Shown here piece by piece: positions 7,889 through 16,846 of a stretch of DNA of 64,000 nucleotides. The stretch's first letter is position 1; every line of letters starts with the position of its first letter. A program made the translations under genes and the position numbers. The notes below the pieces were generated by a model. It was not told where the DNA came from and searched no databases. It worked only from the letters and a program-made list of their open reading frames with translations. The DNA comes from Bacteroidia bacterium (GTDB taxonomy: Bacteria > Bacteroidota > Bacteroidia > Flavobacteriales > Flavobacteriaceae), in assembly GCA_030427735.1 (NCBI GenBank), contig JAUIBP010000005.1:1-64000 (forward strand), written 5' to 3'.

Positions 7889-10660
7889 ATGAAATACATA
7901 TTAACAGCTATTGTAGCCTTGTTTCATGGTGTAATTTTTGCACAATTTGAAGCTGCCAATTGGTATTTTGGCGAAAATGCAGGTATACAATTCAACTCTA
8001 ACACTGGTGCAGTTTCTGCACTCACAAACGGACGCTTAAACACTAAAGAAGGAGCTTCTTCGATTTCTGACGAACAAGGTAACTTATTATTTTACACTGA
8101 TGGGTTAACCGTTTACAATAAAGACCACGGCCTTATGGATAACGGTAGTAACCTGTACGGTAATCCGTCTAGTACTCAATCGGCTATAGTTGTCCCTAAA
8201 CCAAACTCCAGCGATATATATTATATTTTTACAGTTGGTTCTGGAGTGCCCATTAATGGTGTGTCTTTTAATGGTGGCTTTCGGTATTCCATAGTAGATT
8301 TATCTGAAAATTCAGGCTTAGGAAAAGTAATAGAAAAAAACACAAAACTCTTAGATTACAGCTCCGAAAAAATAAGTGCAGTTGTTAAAGACTGCCATAC
8401 GCAATCTATATGGGTAATCACGTTATCTACGTACAACGGCCAAGATAACCAATCAGCATTAAACACTTTCTATGCTTACGAAATTAACGATACCAATATC
8501 AACCACACTCCAGTTGTTTCTAACTTCGCCACATCGTTTACAGATCCGCGCGGAGCTTTAAAATTATCTCCAGACGGCACAAAAATGGTGAGTGCCAATA
8601 TGGACGGCGGTTTATTAATATACGATTTCGATGCCGATACGGGTAAAGTTTCTAATCAACAAGAGCTTACCATTTCTACATCTACAAGTAACAGACCTTA
8701 TGGCGTAGAATTCTCGTCTAACAATCGCTATTTATACATTCATGCCTCTAACGATTACAATGGCAACGATGCTAATAATGAAACCAGACACCGTTCGGCT
8801 TTAATTCAATACGATTTAAAAGCTTTAGACATATCGGACTCCCAAGTTGTATTAGACGACAGGAACCTATTTAGAGGCGCTTTACAATTGGGTCCTGACG
8901 GAAAAATATATCGAGCCCTGTCTGCAACCTACGAACGTGGTTTACCTTATTTAGGCGTTATACAAAACCCAAATGCTAAAGGAACTGCCGCACAATACAG
9001 ACACAATGCAATAGATTTAGGCGGAAAAAATTCTACACAAGGCTTACCCCCATTTATTCAATCATTCTTCAATCAAAAAATAGATATCATTCATGCCAGC
9101 GACGGTGTTGAAACCAATAATTTAGCACTCTGTACGGGAGACACATACACTCTAACTTCAGAAGAAATTCCAGATGCCACCTATGAGTGGACTTTAAATG
9201 GAAACACAATTAGCCCGACTTTAAACGATTGGGAGATGGACGTTACAAAACCAGGATATTACAAAGTTATTATCACACCTGTAAGCGGTACCTTTTGCGA
9301 TATTAAAGAAGGTGAAGCGTATGTGAGTTATTACGACATCCCGATAGCCCATTCGACTTCAGACATTACTAATATTTGCGATTGGGATAACGATGGAACA
9401 GAAACCATAGATTTAAGTATTAAAAATGCTGAAATTTTAGGCGCCCAAAACCCTAGTGATTTTACAGTAAGTTATTTCGAAACAGAACCAGATGCTTTGG
9501 CAAATACAAACAAAATTAGTGCGTCCAATGCTTACAACACAACAACTAGCAACAAAGCTATTTTTGCCAGAGTCGAAAATAATAATAACACCAATTGCTT
9601 TGCCACCACATCTTTTAATATAACACTAATCCCGACACCAACCTTAACGGTTCAAGATTTAAATCGTTGCGATGTCTCTATGCCTTATAACGATGGTATT
9701 TCTGTTTTTAATCTGGAAGAAAGTATCACTTCAACAGATGCTTCCATTGCATTTTACGAGACCAATCCAGAAGGTACAGCATCAGCTAATAGTATTGAGA
9801 ATCCGCAACACTACATAAACAGTAACAACAATCAAGTTATATACGTAAGAGCCACAAACGATAAAACGGGATGCTATACAGATCAAACCTTTAACCTAAC
9901 AGTAACAGACGCCCCCGAAACCTTTGATACCGCTTATTTTTGTACCGATGCCAACGTTGCTTTACATGCAGATATTTCGAATGGAGATGTGTCTGCTTAT
10001 TCATTTCAGTGGTATAACGAACAGCAAATAATTCCAGACGCGACAGACGCCACTTTAACGGTTAACCAAACAGGAACCTATTCCGTAGCCATTATAAACA
10101 ACACGAGTAACTGTGTAACCTTAAACACATTTACTACCGAAGAATCTGGAATAGCAGTTATAGACAACGCAAAAGTATCTTACGCTAGCGACCTAAATAC
10201 TGTAAGCATTTCGGCAAGCGGACTAGGTATTTACGAATATGCCTTATATACAACTAACCAAGAGCAAACCAACCACACACTCTATCGCGACTACCAAAGC
10301 AACCCGGTTTTTAATAATGTACAACCAGGTATCTATACGGCGCGTGTAAAAGATATAAAAAACGATTGTGGCATTGCCGAAACAGTAGTTTACGTTGTAG
10401 GGTTTACTAAATTCTTTACCCCTAACAACGATGGCTATAACGACACTTTTAAAATAGAAGGCGCCTCCGAGGTGTTTATGGCAAGTTCCAATGTGTACAT
10501 TTTTAATCGTTATGGTAAACTATTAAAACAAATCACATTAAACGATTCTAGTTGGGATGGCACATTTAACGGACAAAATTTACCCGAAGACGATTATTGG
10601 TTTACTGCAACCTTGGCTGATGGTCGTAACTTTAAAACACATTTTACCCTAAGACGTTAA
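7889..10660 (+). CDS. T9SS type B sorting domain surface protein with N-terminal propeller-like region
   Basis: A 923-residue protein with a signal peptide (about residues 1-18, ending FAQ). It is exported by Sec and then by the type IX secretion system to the cell surface. Residues about 20-395 look like a beta-propeller-type domain with repeated strand blocks such as LKLSPDGTKMVSAN and LQLGPDGKIYRAL. Next come Ig/PKD-like modules, each with a Cys pair. The last 85 residues are the type B C-terminal sorting domain, with TKFFTPNNDGYNDTFKI, YIFNRYGKLL, WDGTFNG and DDYWFTATLADGR. The next gene starts one base after the stop, so the two are translationally close. Ligand and role (adhesion, gliding or polymer binding) are unknown. 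Confidence 0.9.
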   Translation: MKYILTAIVALFHGVIFAQFEAANWYFGENAGIQFNSNTGAVSALTNGRLNTKEGASSISDEQGNLLFYTDGLTVYNKDHGLMDNGSNLYGNPSSTQSAIVVPKPNSSDIYYIFTVGSGVPINGVSFNGGFRYSIVDLSENSGLGKVIEKNTKLLDYSSEKISAVVKDCHTQSIWVITLSTYNGQDNQSALNTFYAYEINDTNINHTPVVSNFATSFTDPRGALKLSPDGTKMVSANMDGGLLIYDFDADTGKVSNQQELTISTSTSNRPYGVEFSSNNRYLYIHASNDYNGNDANNETRHRSALIQYDLKALDISDSQVVLDDRNLFRGALQLGPDGKIYRALSATYERGLPYLGVIQNPNAKGTAAQYRHNAIDLGGKNSTQGLPPFIQSFFNQKIDIIHASDGVETNNLALCTGDTYTLTSEEIPDATYEWTLNGNTISPTLNDWEMDVTKPGYYKVIITPVSGTFCDIKEGEAYVSYYDIPIAHSTSDITNICDWDNDGTETIDLSIKNAEILGAQNPSDFTVSYFETEPDALANTNKISASNAYNTTTSNKAIFARVENNNNTNCFATTSFNITLIPTPTLTVQDLNRCDVSMPYNDGISVFNLEESITSTDASIAFYETNPEGTASANSIENPQHYINSNNNQVIYVRATNDKTGCYTDQTFNLTVTDAPETFDTAYFCTDANVALHADISNGDVSAYSFQWYNEQQIIPDATDATLTVNQTGTYSVAIINNTSNCVTLNTFTTEESGIAVIDNAKVSYASDLNTVSISASGLGIYEYALYTTNQEQTNHTLYRDYQSNPVFNNVQPGIYTARVKDIKNDCGIAETVVYVVGFTKFFTPNNDGYNDTFKIEGASEVFMASSNVYIFNRYGKLLKQITLNDSSWDGTFNGQNLPEDDYWFTATLADGRNFKTHFTLRR

Positions 10661-10661
10661 C

Positions 10662-12272
10662 ATGAAACATTACCCCGCTGTAAACAGCATATCGCTTTTC
10701 ATTCTATTTCTATTTCTTAATAATTTTATCCTGCATTCACAACAATCCAACGATTGTTTAGGTTCGGTAACAGTTTGTGGAAATTCGAATGTAGATTCTA
10801 ATGTTTCTGGTAGCGGAACACAAGAAATTTCTTATTTAAATTCTTGCGGAAGCCAAGAACACAACAGCCTTTGGTTAAAAGTTACCCCAATAACATCGGG
10901 AACTTTAGGATTCACCCTGAAGCCTAACAGCAGTAACATTAATGAAGACTACGATTTTTTTGTGTTTGGTCCAAACCGACCTTGCAACAACCTTGGTATG
11001 GCAATACGCTGCTCTACAACTAATCCTTCGCAAGCAGGACTAACATCTAATCATACAGGCATGAATGGAACAGAAACCGATGCTACCGAAGGCCCTTCTG
11101 CCTTAGGTAACAGTTTCGTTAAATGGCTAGATGTAAACGCAGGAGATACGTATTACATTGCTATAGATCGCCCAATAGGCACTAGTAGCTTTACACTAGA
11201 GTGGACTGGAACAGCTGAGTTTGCGTCGTCTCCGTCAGATCAATCTTCTTCAGAAAAGCCTTCAGATATTACTACTTGCGATATCATTGCTCCTTATTCC
11301 GATGGCATTTCTTCGTTTAATTTAGAAACAAATGAATCTGCTATTCTAGGTACGCAAAGCGGTATTTCATTAACTTATCATACCAGCATAGCCGATGCCA
11401 ATCAAAAACTAAATCCGTTATCGAGTCCTTACATCAATGAAGACAACGGAAAAGTGGTTTCAACAATTTATGTACGAATGACCAATACGACTACAGAATG
11501 TTTTGAAATTACAAGTTTTAATCTACTAGCTACACCAATTTATACAACAGAAGCAAGCGTAAACTATTGCAGCAATTTGTATCCGGAAACCATTACAATA
11601 GATGCAGGAATAGCGCCCGAAAATCAAGATAATTACACCTACTTATGGGAATCTGGAGAAAATACACCTACATTAAACATTAACCAAGCAGGCACCTATA
11701 AAGTAACTATAGCCGATAAAATTACTGGTTGTATAGAAACACATATCGTAACCGTTATAGAGGTATCTACCGCTACCATTGTAAATGTAAATGTTAAAGA
11801 CCTAGCCGACAACAACTCTATAACAGTAGAAGTTGACGGTACCGGAATTTACGAATACGCTTTATACTATAATGAAGATGATAATGAGGGCGAATATTTC
11901 CCCTACCAATCCAGTAATACTTTCGAGAATGTAGCTGCTGGAGTTTACACTTTAAAAGTGATGGATGTTAAAAATAATTGTGGCACCACCGAAGAAACAG
12001 TTTATGTAGTAGGCTTTACCAAATTTTTTACGCCCAACGGAGATAACTACCACGATATTTGGAGAATTGAAGGCATTCCAGATACTTTTATGCCAAACAC
12101 TAAAGTTTATATTTTTGACCGTTATGGTAAATTAATAAAACAAATATCGCCTTACAACGATGGTTGGGACGGCACTTTTAAGGGACAACCTTTGCCAAGT
12201 GACGATTATTGGTTTACTGCCACCTTAGCCGACGGCCGCCACTTTAAATCGCACTTTACCCTAAAACGTTAA
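10662..12272 (+). CDS. T9SS type B sorting domain surface protein
   Basis: A 536-residue exported protein with a signal peptide of about 26 residues (hydrophobic stretch SLFILFLFLNNFIL). Residues about 30-180 form a beta-sandwich region with paired cysteines (CLGSVTVCGNSNV, SLWLKVTPITSGTLGF) common at the start of flavobacterial T9SS type B proteins. One Cys-containing repeat module and an Ig-like segment follow. The C-terminal sorting domain is nearly the same as that of the upstream neighbour, sharing VVGFTKFFTPN, YIFDRYGKLIKQI and DDYWFTATLADGR. That points to a tandem duplication of the C-terminal half. It is expected at the outer surface or released. Confidence 0.88.
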   Translation: MKHYPAVNSISLFILFLFLNNFILHSQQSNDCLGSVTVCGNSNVDSNVSGSGTQEISYLNSCGSQEHNSLWLKVTPITSGTLGFTLKPNSSNINEDYDFFVFGPNRPCNNLGMAIRCSTTNPSQAGLTSNHTGMNGTETDATEGPSALGNSFVKWLDVNAGDTYYIAIDRPIGTSSFTLEWTGTAEFASSPSDQSSSEKPSDITTCDIIAPYSDGISSFNLETNESAILGTQSGISLTYHTSIADANQKLNPLSSPYINEDNGKVVSTIYVRMTNTTTECFEITSFNLLATPIYTTEASVNYCSNLYPETITIDAGIAPENQDNYTYLWESGENTPTLNINQAGTYKVTIADKITGCIETHIVTVIEVSTATIVNVNVKDLADNNSITVEVDGTGIYEYALYYNEDDNEGEYFPYQSSNTFENVAAGVYTLKVMDVKNNCGTTEETVYVVGFTKFFTPNGDNYHDIWRIEGIPDTFMPNTKVYIFDRYGKLIKQISPYNDGWDGTFKGQPLPSDDYWFTATLADGRHFKSHFTLKR

Positions 12273-12338
12273 TATTAAAGCATCATACAATCTATAAGGT
12301 ATTTCATCGTTATTCCAATGTATTTTATCTAAAAACCA

Positions 12339-12346
12339 TATATTTG
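12339..12346 (+). promoter_or_regulatory. -7 promoter element for the large T9SS protein
   Basis: TATATTTG followed by C, an exact TAnnTTTG match, lies 69 bases before the ATG at 12416. It indicates transcription separate from the two upstream T9SS genes. Confidence 0.5.
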
Positions 12347-12415
12347 CATTTTTCTTTTTTTCCACTAGAAATTCTTCATGTATATTGATTTAATTTAACT
12401 GAATTTGAAGCTTTT

Positions 12416-15400
12416 ATGAGAACAGGTTTTTACATTATGTGTTTATGCTTTTTTATAAGCAATAGCCTGTTTTCGCAAAACCTGATTTCTGTTAACTCCT
12501 CATCCGATCCGAAATCTTTAATAGAAGACTATTTAATATCTGGTTGTGGTATAGCATTGTGCGAAGCAGATTCGCCTGTAAATGCCTTTGTTGCGGGCGA
12601 AGCGTTTTCTAGTTTTGGAGCTTTTAGTAAAAATAACTCAAATTTTCCGTTCGACGATGGTATTATTTTAACTACTGGAAACGTTATTGAAGCAGGAAAT
12701 GCCCCTGTTGCCAACTTAAACGCAGGTGGTAATAGTTGGGGAACAGACCCCGATTTAAATACGACCTTAGGCATTTCCGACACCAGAAATGCCACCACTT
12801 TAGAATTCGAATTCGTAGCCATAACCAATACCATTGCTTTCGATTACATACTCGCTTCAGAAGAATACAACAGTCCGAATGTTTGTAGTTATGCCGATGG
12901 CTTTGCCTTTTTAATTCAAGAAGAAGGCAATAGTAATTTTAAAAACATTGCCCTTATACCAGATTCAACTACACCTGTAAACACGGTAAATATTAATGGT
13001 AACAGTTGTGCGGGCGATAACATACAGTTTTACGAAAATGAAGTTGCTCAATTAGGCAATACCAATTTTTACGGGCGCACCAAAGTGTTAACTGCCCAAG
13101 CATCGATTACACCTTATAAAAAATATAAAATTAAGCTTATTGTTGCCGATCATGGCGACACTAATTACGATACTGCTGTTTTTATAAAAGGAAGCAGTTT
13201 TAACACATCTGTAGATTTAGGTGAAGATATTACAGACACCTGTACCTCAATTACATTAAACGCAGACATTGGCAACTCCTACATTACAAATTACAACTGG
13301 TATAAAGACGGCGTACGCATAACCGATGGCGGAGCGCCTTACAACAAAGCACAATATACGGTAACCGAATCGGGAACTTACAGTATTCAAATTAACGTAC
13401 CTCAACCCGATTGTATAAATGGTGTAAGTACTACTAATGCCTGCCCCATTAGCGACGAGGTTACTATAGCATTTAAACCCGCTACCAGTGTTGATATCGA
13501 TCCTAACCAAGATTTTTCACGCTGTAGCTCGGAAGACGAAGTGTTTAATCTACAAGATTACAACTCCTATATTACCAGCCAGATTAGAAATGAAATACCA
13601 GACACAGGCTACACCATTTCGTATTTCGATAGTAACGACAATCCCATTACATCGCCAATTACATTAGGCCCAGGCGATTCCAAACTCATTAAAGCCTCTG
13701 TACTTGGCGATAGTTATGCCTGTACTGTAAATTTAGAGTTTACCTTAATGGTTAACCCACAGCCCACGGTACCAGACAATATTAGAGCATTTCGATGCGA
13801 TAACGATTTAAATTTCAGTTTACATAGTTTAGACGCGTTATTTGCCCCAACTAACACAGACGATTATATTATTACCTATCACTACACCGAATATCAGGCA
13901 GACGAAGGTATAAAACCCATTCCTGACCCTTACAGAAACATTAACACTTTAGACTTGTTGTATGTAAGAGTCGAAGATAAAATAACGGGGTGCGCAGGAA
14001 CCAACGATTTTTATTTAGAACAAACCGAAAGCCCTAAAATAAATAATTCGGATAGCTCGGTAATTGCTGGTTGCCAATTAACAACCGATGGTATTATTGA
14101 AGATTTAGATGAAGCCCTTGCAGCCATTTTAGATGGATTAAACCCCAATGACTACGACATTACTTACTACAGAAGTCAAGAAGATGCCGATAATAACGTT
14201 AATGAAATTACCGACATCGAAGACTATTTAGCAACATCACCTTCCGTCGTGTATGTTAAGGTTACCGATAAAAACAATCCCAATGCCTGCCCTTCTGTAG
14301 CACAAATAGACATTTTTCCAGATGTATTGATTGCTTTCGAGAACAACTTGCAAAATTATGCAACTTGTGGAGGCTCTACTTTCAATATGGTTGAAATTGC
14401 TAACGATATTTCAGAAGGAATAAACGATATAATCATTACGTTTTATGATGATAATACCTATACATCCGAAATTCCAAAATCAGAAAACTATACCATTCCA
14501 GATTTAAACGGCGATGGTGTTCCAGAAAAATTACAAACCATTTACATTCAAATAGAATATCCTGGATGCATGTCCATAAAATCTGATTTTGAAATTTTTG
14601 AAGCTCCAGATTTAGTATACAGCACCGATGGCCTTAAAGAATGTAGCAGTCCGCCTGTGTTAGATTTAGACTATTACAACACCCTAATAGATTACACTAG
14701 CAAAGGTTATAAAATAGACTATTATTTAACGCAAACTGATTTAGATTTAAACCAAAATAAACTCCCGCAATACATAGATAGCAACACGATTGTTGCAGAA
14801 GGCGGTTTGTATGTTAAAGTTACACAAAACGTAAGTGCTGTCTCATTACAAGGTATATGTTTCGACACCTTCTTTTTTCCTGTAGAAATTATACAATTAC
14901 CAGAGGTTAACATTACTTACGATACGTTTAGATATTGCGTAACCGACCCTGCGCTTGAAATTAATTTATCCGACATTGTAAACGACATTACATTAAATAC
15001 CGTACCAGAAACAGTAAATATTAAACTTTACGAAAATCAAAACGATGCCGTTTCTGGAAACAACAATTACATACAAGACCCAAACACCTATTACACCCCC
15101 TCTAAAACCATTTACAGCCGTGTAACCAATGTAAGGGATACAACAAGTTGTGCTGTTATCGATCCTGTTAAAATTGAAGTATATCTACAACCAGAAATCG
15201 ATAAAACTTCATTTTTTGCCTGCGACACTCCCGATTTTAAAATTGGAGATATAGATCGCAACGAATTATTGGTAAATTACTCGTCTGATATCAATGTATC
15301 ATTTTACACCGAAAAAGGAGGTCAACTATTAAGAAACGATGATGTTGTAAATGTTGCTAATGGCCCACAAACCATTTATGTTATTGCTAAAAACAACAGC

Positions 15401-16801
15401 AATCCTGCTTGTGCTATAGTAGAATCTGCCATAACCTTAAATACCATTATTTCTCCCGTATATAACATTGTAGACATACCCGTTTGCATTATTGCAGATA
15501 GCGCCAATACCACAATAGATTTAGAACAAACAGCAGACGAAATTGAAGGCGATGCAACTTTAGACATTACCTTTTACAAAACAGAGGCCGATGCCAATGC
15601 TAGAATCAATCAATTAAACTCAACATACACCATACAAACGTCTCCTACACTTCAAAATATTTGGGCAAGGATAGAAAATGCAGGAATTACCGATTGTTAT
15701 AAAGTACAACCCCTATTAATTAAAATTAACGAGCTTCCTGATTTTAGTAGTGCCACTATAGCTCCTGCTTGTGCCACCAATTACGATGGAGATAATGTAC
15801 ATTTCGACTTAACCCAAGCTGTAAAATCGATCAACTTAAACCCTAGACAAGTTTTAGAAGAATATTATTTTGAATCTCTCGAAGATGTAGCCAACATTCA
15901 AGATCCTACCAACATTACAACCAACATTCCCGATCCGGAAAACTACATTAAACCTGCAAACATTACCGAAGTGTTTTTAGCGGTATTTGATGCTGCAACA
16001 TATTGTTATACCATACAACCTATTGCCTTAAACACAACGCTACCACCACCGACAAAAGATTTATCGGATTTTCAATTTTGCGAAGATGGTACAGGCACAC
16101 TCAATTTAACAACTATAGATAATCGTTTGGTGTACGATTTAAATGCGGTTACCGTGAGCTACTACTCCACTTATTCCGATGCCGAAACTGCAAGTAATCC
16201 TTTAGTTTCTCCTTATGTTTACACACCCAACGAAACACTTTACGCTCGTGTACAGAGTAACGACACAGGTTGTTACATTATAAAAACATTCAATCTATTA
16301 CCTTACAGCAATCCAAACGGATCGAATTTAACAGTTACTGCCGATGCGACTTCGTTTTCGGAAGCCAATACCATTACCGTTTCTGCCTCTGGTGGTAGTG
16401 GCGATTATGTTTATAGCTTAGACCAAGGTGCGCCACAAACATCCAATACGTTTAATCAAGTTAACATTGGCGAACATACCGTAACAGTTAAAGACATTAG
16501 CGGATGTGCTATAGGAAGTACAGTTGTACAAGTAATAAACATTCCTAAGTTTTTCACACCCAACAGCGATGGTTTTCACGATACTTGGCATATTATTGGG
16601 GTTGAACATATTCCGGGTACTGTAGTCTTTGTTTTTGATAGATATGGTAAATTAATGACGACTTTAGATGCCGATGCCACAGGATGGAATGGCACCTACA
16701 GAGGTCAGCCCATGCCAACAGATGATTATTGGTATGTAGCCGACATTATTCAAAACAACAAATCGTTTCAAGTAAAAGGGCACTTTACTCTAAAACGATA
16801 A
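12416..16801 (+). CDS. Large T9SS type B protein with choice-of-anchor L domain and repeated modules
   Basis: A 1461-residue exported protein with a signal peptide ending about residue 20 (NSLFSQ). Residues about 35-265 match the choice-of-anchor L domain, with DDGIILTTGNVIEAG, FDYILASEEYN and DGFAFLIQ. A first Ig-like segment follows. Then come about a dozen modules of 70-100 residues, each with a Cys near the start, a strand of the type ITYYxSxxDA and an end like IYVRVxNxxTGC. The last 90 residues are the type B sorting domain (PKFFTPNSDGFHDTW, FVFDRYGKLM, DDYWYVADI). It is likely a long surface stalk or adhesin exported through T9SS. Its sorting domain is more diverged than those of the two upstream neighbours. 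Confidence 0.9.
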   Translation: MRTGFYIMCLCFFISNSLFSQNLISVNSSSDPKSLIEDYLISGCGIALCEADSPVNAFVAGEAFSSFGAFSKNNSNFPFDDGIILTTGNVIEAGNAPVANLNAGGNSWGTDPDLNTTLGISDTRNATTLEFEFVAITNTIAFDYILASEEYNSPNVCSYADGFAFLIQEEGNSNFKNIALIPDSTTPVNTVNINGNSCAGDNIQFYENEVAQLGNTNFYGRTKVLTAQASITPYKKYKIKLIVADHGDTNYDTAVFIKGSSFNTSVDLGEDITDTCTSITLNADIGNSYITNYNWYKDGVRITDGGAPYNKAQYTVTESGTYSIQINVPQPDCINGVSTTNACPISDEVTIAFKPATSVDIDPNQDFSRCSSEDEVFNLQDYNSYITSQIRNEIPDTGYTISYFDSNDNPITSPITLGPGDSKLIKASVLGDSYACTVNLEFTLMVNPQPTVPDNIRAFRCDNDLNFSLHSLDALFAPTNTDDYIITYHYTEYQADEGIKPIPDPYRNINTLDLLYVRVEDKITGCAGTNDFYLEQTESPKINNSDSSVIAGCQLTTDGIIEDLDEALAAILDGLNPNDYDITYYRSQEDADNNVNEITDIEDYLATSPSVVYVKVTDKNNPNACPSVAQIDIFPDVLIAFENNLQNYATCGGSTFNMVEIANDISEGINDIIITFYDDNTYTSEIPKSENYTIPDLNGDGVPEKLQTIYIQIEYPGCMSIKSDFEIFEAPDLVYSTDGLKECSSPPVLDLDYYNTLIDYTSKGYKIDYYLTQTDLDLNQNKLPQYIDSNTIVAEGGLYVKVTQNVSAVSLQGICFDTFFFPVEIIQLPEVNITYDTFRYCVTDPALEINLSDIVNDITLNTVPETVNIKLYENQNDAVSGNNNYIQDPNTYYTPSKTIYSRVTNVRDTTSCAVIDPVKIEVYLQPEIDKTSFFACDTPDFKIGDIDRNELLVNYSSDINVSFYTEKGGQLLRNDDVVNVANGPQTIYVIAKNNSNPACAIVESAITLNTIISPVYNIVDIPVCIIADSANTTIDLEQTADEIEGDATLDITFYKTEADANARINQLNSTYTIQTSPTLQNIWARIENAGITDCYKVQPLLIKINELPDFSSATIAPACATNYDGDNVHFDLTQAVKSINLNPRQVLEEYYFESLEDVANIQDPTNITTNIPDPENYIKPANITEVFLAVFDAATYCYTIQPIALNTTLPPPTKDLSDFQFCEDGTGTLNLTTIDNRLVYDLNAVTVSYYSTYSDAETASNPLVSPYVYTPNETLYARVQSNDTGCYIIKTFNLLPYSNPNGSNLTVTADATSFSEANTITVSASGGSGDYVYSLDQGAPQTSNTFNQVNIGEHTVTVKDISGCAIGSTVVQVINIPKFFTPNSDGFHDTWHIIGVEHIPGTVVFVFDRYGKLMTTLDADATGWNGTYRGQPMPTDDYWYVADIIQNNKSFQVKGHFTLKR

Positions 16802-16834
16802 ATTAAGCTACATTTACAGCATTATAAAAAAGCG

Positions 16835-16842
16835 TAAATTTG
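16835..16842 (+). promoter_or_regulatory. -7 promoter element placing the uvrB start at the transcript 5' end
   Basis: TAAATTTG, an exact TAnnTTTG match followed by C, ends 4 bases before the uvrB ATG at 16847. With usual spacing the transcript would begin at or within a base or two of the start codon, implying a leaderless or near-leaderless mRNA. Confidence 0.5.
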
Positions 16843-16846
16843 CAAT

